Below, one piece after another: positions 43,351 to 53,545 of a stretch of DNA of 64,000 nucleotides. Location: assembly GCF_026745355.1 (NCBI RefSeq), contig NC_079209.1, forward strand, positions 5,647,507 through 5,711,506, in the 5' to 3' direction. The translations under genes were made by a program, and so were the position numbers. A model generated the notes under the pieces. The model was not told the origin of the DNA. It did not search any database and saw nothing but the letters and a program-made list of their open reading frames with translations. Source of the DNA: Beta vulgaris subsp. vulgaris (lineage: Eukaryota > Streptophyta > Magnoliopsida > Caryophyllales > Amaranthaceae). Within the stretch, counting starts at the first letter, position 1; each line of letters opens with the position of its first letter.

Positions 43351-43378
43351 GTGAATGTTTGAGGAGATGAACATGGCT

Positions 43379-43385
43379 ATTTATA
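43379..43385 (-). promoter_or_regulatory. TATA box of the solo LTR
   Basis: TATAAAT within ggctataaatagcc on the minus strand. The start site would fall at about 43350. It shows that the LTR could still fire into its own leader and, further on, into the LINE C sequence. Confidence 0.7.
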
Positions 43386-44049
43386 GCCATAGTTGAGTTT
43401 CAATTTCTGCCCAAATGAATTGATGGAATTGAATTATCAAAAATGGGTTATTGGGTGATTTTGGGTTGAGAAATGAATTTTCTATGAATATGAGTTTGAT
43501 TGAGCAAGGATAATCCATTTTAGAGTTAGAGTTATGGGGGGTTTGAGTATAAAAATCAGATTTTTAGGTGGATTTGAATTGAATTGAAGTTTCTAATTGC
43601 AATTGAGTTTGTTTATGTGAAAAAATTCTGTCATGGGTCAAAATCCATTGTCGGGTTGTTTGGGAAGGAAAAATGAAAAATGGGTTGAATGTTGATGAAA
43701 ACAATTTCTACTGTTTTCTTTTCTTTTCTTTTTTCCTTTTTCTTTTTTTTTTTCTTTTTCTTTTCCTTTTTTTTTTTTATATTTCAAATACTAACAAAGT
43801 TGTTCCAATATTATTGGATTAGTAGTGTATCTAATTTGTTAACTACTTTGTTTCCTTACTCTAATTTATTGTTAATGTTTAATCTAACATAACTTTATCA
43901 TTATTTGTAACTTTAACGATTTAATTATCATTATGTGGTTATAGAGTAACAAAATTTCAATAATAACTTATGATTAAAGGGAAAATTTTAACCACTAATT
44001 ATTATTATTTAATTTAGGCGAGTTTAAATTTTCGGGATATTACAATCGT

Positions 44050-44836
44050 AGGCTTTACTCATATCAAGTTTCATCGCAATCAGGCATTTCCTGCTATTAT
44101 TCCTCTTCTGCATAGTATGAAAGATCTCCAGAGAATTGAGAGAGTTATCCGAAATCATTCTTCCAAGAACAAAAGCACTTTGATTCTCGGTTACGATTGC
44201 AGGGAGAAATTGTTTAAGCCTTAGGACAATAGCTTTAGAAGCTATTTTGTATAATACATTACATAAACTGATAGGCCAAAATTCAGAAACAACCATAGGA
44301 GATTTAACTTTAGGAATAAGAGCAATATTAGTACAATTAACATCTCCTGGGCAAGAAAAGTTATGTAAAATATTGCTAATATAAGTAAATACCTCATCCC
44401 CAATAATATGCCAAAACCTCTGATAAAAAATAGCATGCATCCCATCAGGCCCGGGAGCCTTACAAGGGTGCATCTCACTTAATGCTGCATAGATCTCTGC
44501 TTTTGTATATGGGCGAATCAAAATGTCATTATATTCCTGGGTTACCGAAGACCTCACATGCTTTAAAACTTCTTGCAAATTTTCTCCAGATGGCTCCGAC
44601 GAGGTAAAAATCATATCAAAATAACGACCCACCTCCCTCTCAATGTTCTCTTCCTCCGTTTGCCACACACCGTCGCGATCCTTGACTCCATGAATAAAGT
44701 TCCTCTTTTTTCTCTGAGACGCCTTATGATGAAAGTAGGCAGTGTTTCTATCCCCATCCTTTACTTCTGCAACTCTCGAACAAAGGTACCAGTAAGCTTC
44801 ATTCTTAGCGTGTAAACCATCAAGCTCACCCTCCAA
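44050..44836 (-). pseudogene. LINE C RT first half
   Basis: It encodes the RT start: YFHHKASQRKKRNFI, CKAPGPDGMHAIFYQRFW, IALIPKVKSP, FWPISLCNVLYKI (family FRPISL), FVLGRMISDN and MKLDMSKAYD. The reading then runs into the solo LTR. The catalytic Asp of motif A is intact but severed from the rest of the domain by 2.95 kb. Confidence 0.82.
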
Positions 44837-44838
44837 AG

Positions 44839-45791
44839 CTACACAACGATCACAATTCTCCCTCGAACTCGGCCCCTCTGCGCCTCATGTAGCTTTTTCT
44901 CTACTCGAGCAATTTGCTTTTTCAAATTCCCGAAACTCTTCTTACTCCACCCTTGCAAATCTCGTGCCACCGCCCCTAATCTTTCAGTAAGGTGCTCTCC
45001 CTCCACTGCGGCCCAAGCTTTCCGCACCACCTCCTCACAAGTCTCGTCTAACAACCACCCAGTCTCAAATCTGAAACCACGATTTCCCCTCACTCGCTCC
45101 CCCACACTAACACTTTCTTTTAACACCACCGCAGCATAGGGATGGCAATGGGTCCTGGACCCGACCCAGACCCGCTAGGACCCGACCCATTTATAAGGGT
45201 CTGGGTCTAGAAATTTTAGACCCAATGGGTCTGGGTCGGGTCTGGGTCCTGAAGAGCGTGTGTCGGGTCCGGGTCCGGGTCCACATATGCTAGACCCAGA
45301 CCCGCCCCGCGGACCCATTTACATATTAGAAATTTTTTTTTACCTAAACTCTAAAATTTTATGAGAGACATTAACTTTATAAGTTGTAACATTTTGATAT
45401 TTTATCAGTTAATTCTTAAAATTTTATTTAGAGAATGCTTTAACCATGGATACAAGAACCTATATATATTAGGGGGAAAATTTTTAATTACATATATTTA
45501 AAAATGTGATGAAAACTTAAAACTAAGAAGGACCCATTTAGGACCCAGTAAGGACCCATGGACCCGCTAGACCCAGCGGGTCTGGGTCTGGGTCTGAAAA
45601 ATCTAGACCCAACGGGTCTGGGGCGGGTCTGGGTCTGTGAAAAATAAACGGGTCTGGGTCTGGGTCCAGGTGGACCCGACCCAGACCCGCCCCATTGCCA
45701 TCCCTACCGCAGCTTGATCCGAGCTGTATCTTACTGAATGCTAAACGAAAGCCTCCGGAAATAAATCCAACCAATCACGAGATATTATGAA
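44839..45791 (-). pseudogene. LINE C ORF2 linker and endonuclease end, split by a hAT MITE
   Basis: On either side of the MITE the minus strand reads VRYSSDQAA and then LKESVSVGERVRGNRGFRFE. The first part is the end of the endonuclease, where SDH is expected but SDQ is found. An in-frame TAG precedes it. The linker region up to the RT frame ends in a frameshift near 44838. Confidence 0.65.
45137..45706. mobile_element. hAT-type MITE, gggtctgggtc family, copy 2
   Basis: The inverted ends are tagggatggcaatggg and cccattgccatcccta, with an 8-bp duplication with one mismatch (ccgcagca / ccgcagct) at 45129-45136 and 45707-45714. The 570-bp body has gggtctgggtc arrays in opposite orientation at the two sides and an AT-rich centre nearly matching copy 1 at 24668-25246. 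It lies in the endonuclease/linker part of LINE C ORF2. Confidence 0.88.
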
Positions 45792-46389
45792 TCAGTCAAG
45801 TCTCTCTCTGATCCTCGTTTCCGGACTTCGACCCCTCTCCCAAGTATACCACTGCCCCACAAACCGCAGCTCACCCAATCTACAACTCGCCATCACATCG
45901 CGAAAACCATCCATAGCCCTCCTGTCTCTATTCGAGCCCTCTTCCTTTTCATCGTAACTCAAAATTTCATTAAAATCACCACCAAAAACAATCGGCCCCT
46001 GATACTCCTCACAGAGCTTTTTAATCAATGTCCAGATTTTTTGTTTATTTTCCTCCTCCGGCCACCCGTAGATCCCCACAAATCGCCAAGTTTTTCCACC
46101 ACTACTAACAACATCGCCACAAATATGGTTCTGAGAGAACGAAACCAAAGTGAAAGAGATAGTCTCCTCCTTCCAAAAAATACACAGACCTCCAGCTCTG
46201 CCCACACTCGACACACCATAAGCATTTGAAAACCCCAATCTCTCCTTTTTTTTCCTCCACAATATTTTTTGTAACTTTTGTTTCCGACACAAAAAATATG
46301 TCGGGGGTATACGACTCATAAAGTCGCCTCATCTGACGAACTGTCCAAGGGTTACCCATACCCTGACAGTTCCAACATAATATTTTCAT
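45792..46389 (-). pseudogene. LINE C ORF2 endonuclease
   Basis: It starts at the ATG at 46389 (MKILCWNCQGMGNPW, with the WNCQG motif), has E in FVSETKV, then shifts frame near an A-run at about 46250 and continues with GRAGGLCIFWKE, VFGGDFNEIL (GD-N) and QWYTWERGRSP, ending in a TAG after RERLD. The ATG overlaps the ORF1 stop as ATGA. Confidence 0.78.
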
Positions 46390-47306
46390 AACTCCTGGCG
46401 GGATTGGTCACTCCCAACCTCCGCCTCGACAATGTAATTACCACTACCAACAACAGAATATATACTCAACTTTTGTTTTTTAACACCTGAGTCAGCTTGT
46501 TCAGTCCCCTCATCAATCATCATATTATCCACTAATTTTCGTTTTTCACCAGACATAACACCATCCGAAATATTGCATGGGTGAGAAAGTAAAGAATTAT
46601 CAACAGGTGTCACAACACGTTTTTTATATTTAGATTTTTTAAACTTGGTAGCATTACTACCATCTCCAGCAACAAATGAAAAAGGAGATTTTATCTCACC
46701 TGAACTTTGAGAAACCAACGAGCCTATTTGAGGCCCAGAATCCACGTCCAAACTGCAAACCTCCAACTGCGCTACTGCCCCTTGGGCCTGCTGCACCACA
46801 CCCGAAGGTACTGCCACCGTGGCAGCATGTTTATGAGGTTGCACATCACCTTCTTCATTCTGGTTTACAGTACGTACATGAACATCGCATGCGGCCTGCT
46901 TGAGTGTCGGCCCTCGGACCTGCTGCAGTACGTCCGTTCGTATCGCCACCGTGGCAGGAGAAGATTGAGGCTGAGCCACCACCTCTTTATTTCCATAAAA
47001 ATCTAGACATTTAGCCCCACGTAGAAAAATCTTTGCTTCCTCCTCTAGCTTTTGCCTCCCTTTACGTGGCGAAGCTCGAAGCCATGCACCCCATTGTTTT
47101 TCTTCCTCTCTTCCTTCATCAGTAACCTTCAAACAATCTCGTTCAATGTGGCCTATAACTCCACAAGCAAAGCAGAACGTGGCCAACCGTTCGTACTTTA
47201 TTTCAACCAAACTTGTGGTGCCATTCTTCATGGTTATGCGCTGCACTCTTCTAAGAGGTTGAGTCACATCAACTAGGATTTTTAGACGAGCAGATTTATC
47301 CCACAT
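46386..47306 (-). pseudogene. LINE C ORF1, C-terminal part with CCHC knuckle
   Basis: It is a 306-residue open stretch starting MWDKSARLKILVDVTQPLRR and containing CFACGVIGHIERDC, a CX2CX4HX4C knuckle, then a low-complexity tail. It ends in TGA at 46388-46386, which overlaps the ORF2 ATG. The upstream half is separated by the hAT MITE at 47367-47720 and a frameshift. Confidence 0.75.
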
Positions 47307-47366
47307 AATACCATCAGAATCTAAGTCAAGAACGAACTTCCCCTATACATCCTCCTATCATGCGAA

Positions 47367-47720
47367 TAGAGATGGAAATATCCAGCGGATGATCCGATCA
47401 CCCGCACTATTAAACGGATGGAAAACCCGGTTTAAACGGATGAGAGGCGGGTGACAGGTTAACGGGTGACGGATTCGGGTCGGATTCGGGTTATATATAA
47501 AACTTATTTTCTTATGCAAATTGATGTGGGTTTTATGTTGTTGGGCTATTGGATTTTTTTCTCCCTTCACCCGATAATCACCCGATCCATCCGTTTCACC
47601 CGCGGGTGATGGATGGATGGATTTGAGTGAACATGTATGCGGGTGATGGATGGATCGGGTGAAGCGGGTGGATGCGGGTGACGATCCACCCGCCCCGAAC
47701 CCGATCCATTTCCATCTCTA
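47367..47720. mobile_element. hAT-type MITE in LINE C ORF1
   Basis: The inverted ends are tagagatggaaat and atttccatctcta, with a perfect 8-bp duplication CATGCGAA at 47359-47366 and 47721-47728. The 354-bp interior has cgggtga / tcacccg arrays. It is related in end sequence to the other hAT MITEs here but has a different body. Confidence 0.92.
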
Positions 47721-47728
47721 CATGCGAA

Positions 47729-48175
47729 TATGGTTTTCGGTTCGGTTTCGCATTGGTAAGTTGTAAAGACGAAGCCAGAAGGGACAACTCTTCAACACGA
47801 TATTGGAAGGTTGGGTGTCGTCGTCAATTTCTTGAACATAACCAGGCTCTGGTCGAAGGTCCATGGCCTTCCAGCCAAAACTTTGTCACGATCTCTCTTA
47901 CACGCAAATTGAACCACAAAAAGATCATTCTCAATCTGACGAAATATCGCACCTCGTGAAATTGCCCATATTTGGTTTAGGGTTCTTTTTAGCGCCTCGA
48001 AATTGAATGATCGCACAGTCAAAACTTTGCCCGCCAAAGATGCATCAAGATCGTGCGAATTTCCGTCACATTCGCCACCCTCAAAAACTATTGTACGATC
48101 TTCCTCAGCAGTAATACGAAGACTAGAAACCTGAAAAGCAATATCATCAGACATTACGACTGACGAGAATCCCAA
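47729..48175 (-). pseudogene. LINE C ORF1, N-terminal part (DUF4283-like)
   Basis: MSDDIAFQVSSLRITAEEDR, LTVRSFNFEALKRTLNQIW and DLFVVQFACKRDRDKVL match the opening of DUF4283-type ORF1 proteins. A frameshift near 47820 leads to a stop at 47792; the other frame continues up to the MITE. Confidence 0.72.
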
Positions 48176-48302
48176 GAAGAGATCACAAGGCTCGGAAAAT
48201 CGAGAAGAAAGAATGGAAACCCAGGACTTTGAGAACCAAACCCTAGCGCAACACTAGAGAGGAGACTGGTATTTTTTTAACCTTTTTCTACCTTAGTAAT
48301 GC

Positions 48303-49127
48303 TAACTGCTAATAAAACAAGACATTTGCGAGCTACTCGAGATCGACTTAGTCAAATCTCTACTCGGTCAAAACTCGACTCGAGTGAGCGTGAATCCACT
48401 TGAATTCGACTCGAGATTGACTTAAAATGCTAGAGTCGTGTCAAGATACAACATTATCGAACTCGACTCACGTCCTTAACACCCTAGTTGCAATTGATAT
48501 GGAACATAGAGAGTATTTTTCACTCACCACACGGATGTTTAATTGAAAGGAAGGAAAAATATTTAGTACCACTTTTAATAATCTATTTTATCTCAATTGA
48601 ATGAACTTTCTTCCTTGCTATTAAATAGTAGTCGATCAATTCATGTGAAAATCATTAGCTTGTAATATGCCATTCATAAGGGCCTTATAATAGACAACAC
48701 CATGGCAATTATTTTCAATGTCTTCAGTCTCTCATGTATCTCATGAAACGTAAGAGTCATGACAACATACATGACCAAGCCACTTGATTTTCACACAATA
48801 AGGAAGAAAATTTAAGTTATTTCAACTCACAACTAATCACAATCGTAAAATGACATTCAATTTAACCACAAGTCCAAAAGTATGTGAAATGGAAGAGTAT
48901 ACAAATCATAATTGACAACATCATATTGTAATATTGTAATACTCTCTTATAAGTAATCTTATAAGATGGTATTAAGAATCTATTTGAGATGTTAAAAAAC
49001 AACCCTTTTACTCAAAACCTAAAACCACATTCTAAATCAGGATAATGTTCGAAAAAAGAAAATTCTAGACGGTGACCCTATATTTTATATAGTTCTAGAT
49101 AGCAGAAATTTCCCATTCTTTTTTATA
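48303..49127. other. Target region right of LINE C and AT-rich DNA
   Basis: 48325-48480 is rich in actcgactcgag words and appears to be the right half of the repeat into which LINE C inserted. The rest is AT-rich without a recognised gene. Confidence 0.4.
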
Positions 49128-49464
49128 CTTCCTCCACTCACATAAATTGCAACACTCCCGATTTTGGCACTATTCACAATCACTCATATAACAAGCTTTT
49201 GTTTTCATACTTTCATATGAATGGAAAGATATACCCATGTGAAATCTTGTTGGATTGGTCTCATGTACTCTATTAATATTGAGTAATTTTTACCATAACA
49301 CAACTAAATATATTAATAGTGTAAATTGTACATTGGTAAGTGAAACTAAAAGTGTTGCAATTAAGCCCATGTTCTTTTGGACCGAGAAAAACTGAACTGC
49401 CGAGAGATCCTGAACTGAAATTAAGTCCAAATGAACATAGCTTAAATGATAGCGCGGGGAATAG
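49128..49464. mobile_element. Stowaway-like MITE with a nested insertion
   Basis: The left end cttcctccactcacataaatt follows TA; the decayed right end (gcgcggggaatag) precedes TA. The right inner part is split by the small element at 49365-49442. Confidence 0.55.
49365..49442. mobile_element. Short PIF/Harbinger-like MITE nested in the Stowaway
   Basis: The ends gcccatgttcttttggacc and ggacttaatttcag (reverse complement of the right side) belong to the same family as 50325-50510, with TAA at 49362-49364 and 49443-49445. It is only 78 bp. Confidence 0.6.
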
Positions 49465-50321
49465 TAAAATGTGAGGGTAGTAATAATAAAACATTTATTT
49501 ACTTGCATTACACAATTTACTTTTTACCTACCAATTCCACTTACCCTTTTGACAAGTACTACTATCTCTACCAACCAGGGTACCGAAAAATTGAATGTGA
49601 TATCACAAGAATTGCATATCTGATATCTGTATCTTTTTACAGTCATGTACCGTTCTGAATTCAATAGCAAAAATGAATGGAGTAGTACAAAAGCGTACAT
49701 ATAAAGCAAGTATGCAGTAGAACATGAAAGGGTCACCCAGATTGGCATAGATTGCGTTCCCATGTAACTAAACTGACATTATAATGTCTTCTTTAATTTA
49801 CAAGCACTTGCCTACTTTTGGGTAATGACAAGATGTACTCCTTCCAAGTTCCAACCATAACAAACAAAAGCATGTCATAAACTTATAAATATGATGTAAA
49901 GTGAATAATTATTAGTAGTGATCTTCTTACCTTTGACTTGAGAATATTATGGAGTACAACTTGTTTGTTAATTAATTAACCGACGATTAAGGTGATTGGG
50001 ATGTGTAACTGTGATGGTTGTTCTTGTAAATTGTGATCTACATATTCTTTATCTAAACTTTTGTGGCATATACCACTTTTATAGCACTTTTGGCTAATAA
50101 AGTTGGAGAATTGCCGAATGTATATTCAATATTGAGGTGGGAGAACTCACTTCGGCTTTTTTTGAAATTATTTGGCTTGAGTTGATTGCATTAGCTAATA
50201 TTACATTAACTTATTTGATTAGATGATCGTCTTAAATATTTGCATTTTGATCAACACACTAATCAACGTATTGCATCGACATACTTATAACTTATACATA
50301 CATCTTTGGGAATTCCATTAC
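49465..50321. other. AT-rich intergenic DNA
   Basis: No gene or complete repeat was recognised in this stretch. Confidence 0.4.
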
Positions 50322-50324
50322 TAA

Positions 50325-50510
50325 GGTTATGTTCTTTTGGACTGAATTAATGAAAATTTAGTTTAGTTTAAGAAAATTCAATTTAATTAAGTTTAGTTTA
50401 ATTAGTTTCTTCTCACAGTTTTCATTCACTTTTAATTCAGTTCAAACAAATTATATTCAGTTCATTTTAGACGAGTTCAGTTCAATTTAGTCCAAAAAAA
50501 AAACATAGCC
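50325..50510. mobile_element. PIF/Harbinger-like MITE, gttcttttggact family
   Basis: The inverted ends are ggttatgttcttttggact and agtccaaa...acatagcc, with the 3-bp duplication TAA (50322-50324 and 50511-50513). Single ends of the same family occur at 59850-59932 and 63386-63490. Confidence 0.78.
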
Positions 50511-50513
50511 TAA

Positions 50514-51368
50514 CTACCCATGTTTTCCAGATTTTTCATAGTGCAAAATATCAACTTGCTTTACGTACTCAAGCTGTTAGGCGTGCTAATTTTTTAAAAT
50601 TGATTTGGGTTTTGGGTACATGAGGCTTTTTTTTCTTCTCATTTATAAACTATCCAAAATTCCAAATGATGGAAGGAGTAAAAATGTTGTGATGGATTCA
50701 CCTAGCTCACACCAAATAATTTGCATATCACATTAATATACCCATTTCTCCTTAATAAGCTTTCTATTTACCATTTACTTTTTTTTGGGTGAAAAGTGAA
50801 CTTTTTACTGACGTATTTTCTTTTATTGTTCCTATTTAAAAAAAAATTCGTGAGAAAAAATTAATCAAAATAAGAACTTTGAGAACTAGGGGGAGTACTT
50901 CTTATTACTACTAGTAGTTAAGATATAATCTTAATGTAAGTGTATTATAAAAAGTGGGGGTTTTTTTTTTCTAATAAGAAAAGAAGTGATTTTTTTGGGT
51001 ACACATTAAGACAAATCAAGGCAAACACATGTTATCATGTTTATTTTAAACCTTATCAAACTAATAGTATATTGAACTACTACTCTACTAGTACACATCA
51101 ATGAGTAATTATACCAAAATTAACGAAATTTGGGAAGTTAATTTTGGGAGAGGTATAATAAGATTGAATATTAAACAGTTAGATAACAAGATGAACCCCC
51201 TATTGAGATCACATTCTAACACTAATTACTAATTACTAATTACTACTAACATTTACAATTAAAAGTGCAAATAAACATTAGAAGAAAAAACAGAATGAAT
51301 TAGATGAAGCAAACCAACTACCTAAAATTACCATACTATTTGCATTCTTTGCAAATTGCAATAATAAT
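50514..51368. other. 3' flank of the MGCC gene, AT-rich
   Basis: No gene is seen. The 3' UTR of the minus-strand gene must lie in the right part; no clear poly(A) signal on the minus strand was found. Confidence 0.4.
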
Positions 51369-52298
51369 CTAGAGAAATATGAAGCATTCCAAAGAAACAA
51401 GTGGATTTTCAAGTGACTCCTTTGGACCTTCCCACTCATCACTCTCTCTCTTGTCCTCCTCATTATCCACCACCTCCACCTCCTCTTCCTCCATCTTTCT
51501 CCCGTTGTCGGGCCCATGTACCATCCTCACCCGGCCCGGCGACGGCCCAGTCCTCCTAGCCGACGGGCTCCGGCCCACATTGGCCCGCATTCCCGGGGAC
51601 TGTGATCTCCGGCCCGAATTATCCCCCACTAGCTCCTTCCGGGTCCCACCTGAGCCCGGATACCGCCTACGTGGCGGCGAGGGCTCGGGCCTTCTTCTTG
51701 CTGGCGATCTCCCTTGATTCTTATTATACTGTTGTTGTTGCTGTTGTTGGTGGTGGTGTTGCTGGTGTTGCTGATTTTGGTGTTGTTGGAAATGATTTAA
51801 ATGACCATTGTACCCTTGAGATCTATACACTCGTTGACGAATCTCACCACTGCTAGTAGTACTATTAGCAACGGTCGACTCTCTATTATTATTATTATTA
51901 TTTGAATATATGAACTCATCTTCTTTGAGGGTATTTGTGGAAATACTCTCACTGACGCTACACATTTCCGACACTTCAGAGATCTCTTCTGGAGTAGTAG
52001 TACATGGGTCCGGGTACCCGAACACCTTTTTAGTAGGGGTAGTGAGAAGGAGGAGCTTGGGCTTTGTTGTATCATCATCCACATCTACAAGGCCCACTCG
52101 AGCTGGACTTTCGGGCCTGGACCTGGGCCTGGGCTTGGGCTTTGGGGTTTCAGAGAGGACTTCTTTGACAGCTTCTTCTTCAGCTCTTGGAGGGGATTTG
52201 GAAACAGTGGGGTGGTGGTAATCATGTGGGTGGTGGTGGTTGTTCTGATGATGTTTTGGGATGTGTTTGTTTTCATGGGTACTAAGACAACAACCCAT
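51369..52298 (-). CDS. MGCC-type Arg/Ser/Pro-rich protein, probably N-myristoylated
   Basis: It is a single-exon frame of 309 residues. It starts MGCCLST: Gly2 fits N-myristoylation and Cys3/Cys4 fit palmitoylation, so the protein is probably held at the inner face of the plasma membrane. Residues 8-30 are His/Asn-rich; 40-52 (EEEAVKEVLSETP) and 103-120 (PEEISEVSEMCSVSESIST) are acidic conserved-looking boxes; 133-138 is Asn6; about 170-190 is a Gln/His tract; 198-260 holds repeated SPARR/PSPGR units; the end is PLVSLECFIFL. The start, boxes and tail resemble a family annotated in other plants as serine/arginine-repetitive-like proteins (recalled, not searched). The function is unknown; the SR-like name does not prove a role in splicing. 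There are no introns or breaks, and the frame is much longer than chance. Confidence 0.82.
   Translation of the reverse strand: MGCCLSTHENKHIPKHHQNNHHHPHDYHHPTVSKSPPRAEEEAVKEVLSETPKPKPRPRSRPESPARVGLVDVDDDTTKPKLLLLTTPTKKVFGYPDPCTTTPEEISEVSEMCSVSESISTNTLKEDEFIYSNNNNNNRESTVANSTTSSGEIRQRVYRSQGYNGHLNHFQQHQNQQHQQHHHQQQQQQQYNKNQGRSPARRRPEPSPPRRRYPGSGGTRKELVGDNSGRRSQSPGMRANVGRSPSARRTGPSPGRVRMVHGPDNGRKMEEEEVEVVDNEEDKRESDEWEGPKESLENPLVSLECFIFL
51720..51901. repeat. Coding microsatellites in the MGCC gene
   Basis: gttgttgttgctgttg/ggtggtg repeats at about 51730-51795 encode the Gln/His tract, and an att run at 51887-51901 encodes Asn6. Both are likely to vary in length between individuals. Confidence 0.7.
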
Positions 52299-52914
52299 TT
52301 TTAGTTTAGAAAAGAAAAGGGGGTCAAATGGGGAGATTGTTGTAGATGTCGTATGACGATTTATTAATGATAATTTAATTCTTGTGTTCCTCAGCTGATA
52401 GAGGGGAATTTGTGGGTTTGCTGCATTGTATTGTTTGGTTTAGTGAGTGGAGATCAATGGAGAAGTGAAAGTATGAGAGGAAACCTTGAAAGAGGAGAAG
52501 GGTCAAAGGTTAAGAAGGGTTTATTTATTGGGAAATCTGTCAAGCAAAAGCTCATCAAAAGGTGTTTTTAGACTTTTAAGAAAGAGAGGAGAGAGAGAGG
52601 GGGAGAGGGACCAATCTTTTAAAGTCTGTAGGACCTATACTGCCTTCCCTATGAACCTGTGCCTTTTGCCAAGTTAACCCACAACGCCACAAGTTAAGAG
52701 TTCGATCTTACTCTAAGATTTTGTCATAAACTGAACTTTTATACATTGCTCCATTATTATTTAAAATTATTTCAAAAAAATTGAAATTACATTTATAATC
52801 TTTTTTTTTACGATAATGTTATATATAACTTTTAGGGCTACATATAAGCATTAAATTCTTGTCTTAAAATAGAAACATGTTATGTATACCATTTTTTTAT
52901 TATTATTCTTAAAT
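52299..52914 (-). promoter_or_regulatory. Upstream region of the MGCC gene
   Basis: This lies 5' of the minus-strand gene. A weak TATA-like word (aataaata, minus strand, near 52520-52531, preceded by cccaat) lies about 220 nt before the ATG. Small plus-strand frames here are not supported. Confidence 0.35.
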
Positions 52915-53545
52915 CACCACCACCACTCACCTCCTGCTAGCTGTCACCACCACCACTCACCTTCTGCTAGTTGTTGCCACCACCACCCACCCACCTCACT
53001 CTACCACCCTCACCTTCATTGAAATCACCCCTCATTCTCCTTCTTCAACACCATATGCGTATTACCACCCACCCACCTCACTACACCACCCTCACCTCCA
53101 CTTCCTTCATCGCACACAACCACCACCACTTCCTTTGTCGTGCGTCACCCTTCCTGTAACCGCCACCACCTCCACGCAAAAGTTGCTGATTTTTTTTAAA
53201 AACGTGAACGTCCGGTCAGGACGTTCGAACCATGGGGCGAACGTCCTAGTCGGACGTCGTTGTTTAAAAAAAATTCAGCAGCTTTTGTGTGGGTGGATGT
53301 AGTGGCCAGGACATCGCGTGAGGTAGGTGATGACGGTGGAGGTCGCAAGTGGCAGTGGGAAGGTAGGTGGTGGTGGTGGTGGTGGTGGGGTGGTGGGTGG
53401 GGTGGAAAAAGGAGAGGGTGAAATGGTTTGGGAACTGGGAAGGTAGGTGGTGGGGGTGGTGGGTGGTGTGGAAAAGAGGAGAGGGTGAAAGGGCAGTGTG
53501 GAGGTAGGTGGTGGTGGTGGGTGGTGAAAAAGAGGAAAGGGTAAA
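52915..53545. repeat. Large imperfect inverted repeat, CACCACC / GGTGGTG arms
   Basis: The left arm is rich in caccaccactcacc, the right arm in ggtggtggtgggtgg, and the two meet at the hairpin at 53173-53292. The whole may be a MITE-like or foldback element. No coding potential is seen. Confidence 0.6.
53173..53292. repeat. Near-perfect 55-bp-arm hairpin
   Basis: The arms 53173-53227 and 53238-53292 are inverted copies with a few mismatches (cacgcaaaagttgctgat and its complement), and the loop is about 10 nt around accatggggc. It lies at the centre of the larger inverted repeat. Confidence 0.85.

Larger units (their letters stand above)
41091..44044 (-). mobile_element. 2.95-kb solo LTR (Ty3/gypsy-like) inside LINE C
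   Basis: It starts TGTAACGCCCCGACC and ends GGGATATTACA, with a perfect 5-bp duplication ATCGT at 41086-41090 and 44045-44049. No internal coding region, PBS or second LTR is present, so it is best explained as a solo LTR left by recombination. On the minus strand a clean TATA box is followed by a GC-rich leader, which sets the orientation. The termini (TGTAATATCCCG ... GGGGCGTTACA on the minus strand) resemble long gypsy LTRs in plants. It interrupts LINE C exactly at KAYD|R of RT motif A. Confidence 0.85.
39188..48286 (-). mobile_element. LINE C: L1-type retrotransposon with three nested insertions
   Basis: The poly(A) tract appears as 20 T at 39188-39207, and a 16-bp duplication with one mismatch (tctaccttagtagtgc, 39172-39187; tctaccttagtaatgc, 48287-48302) defines both ends. 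The span is 9.1 kb, but without the solo LTR (41091-44044), the two hAT MITEs (45137-45706, 47367-47720) and their duplicated bases it is about 5.2 kb. The minus-strand order is ORF1 (DUF4283, CCHC), endonuclease, RT and RNase H. The zf-RVT segment has been lost near 39700. There are several frameshifts and stops. It is the oldest LINE in the window. Confidence 0.9.

Noticed and set aside
42893..43370. Open frames on both strands in the GC-rich part of the solo LTR
   Set aside because: They lie in an LTR leader downstream of a TATA box, overlap each other, and are low-complexity.
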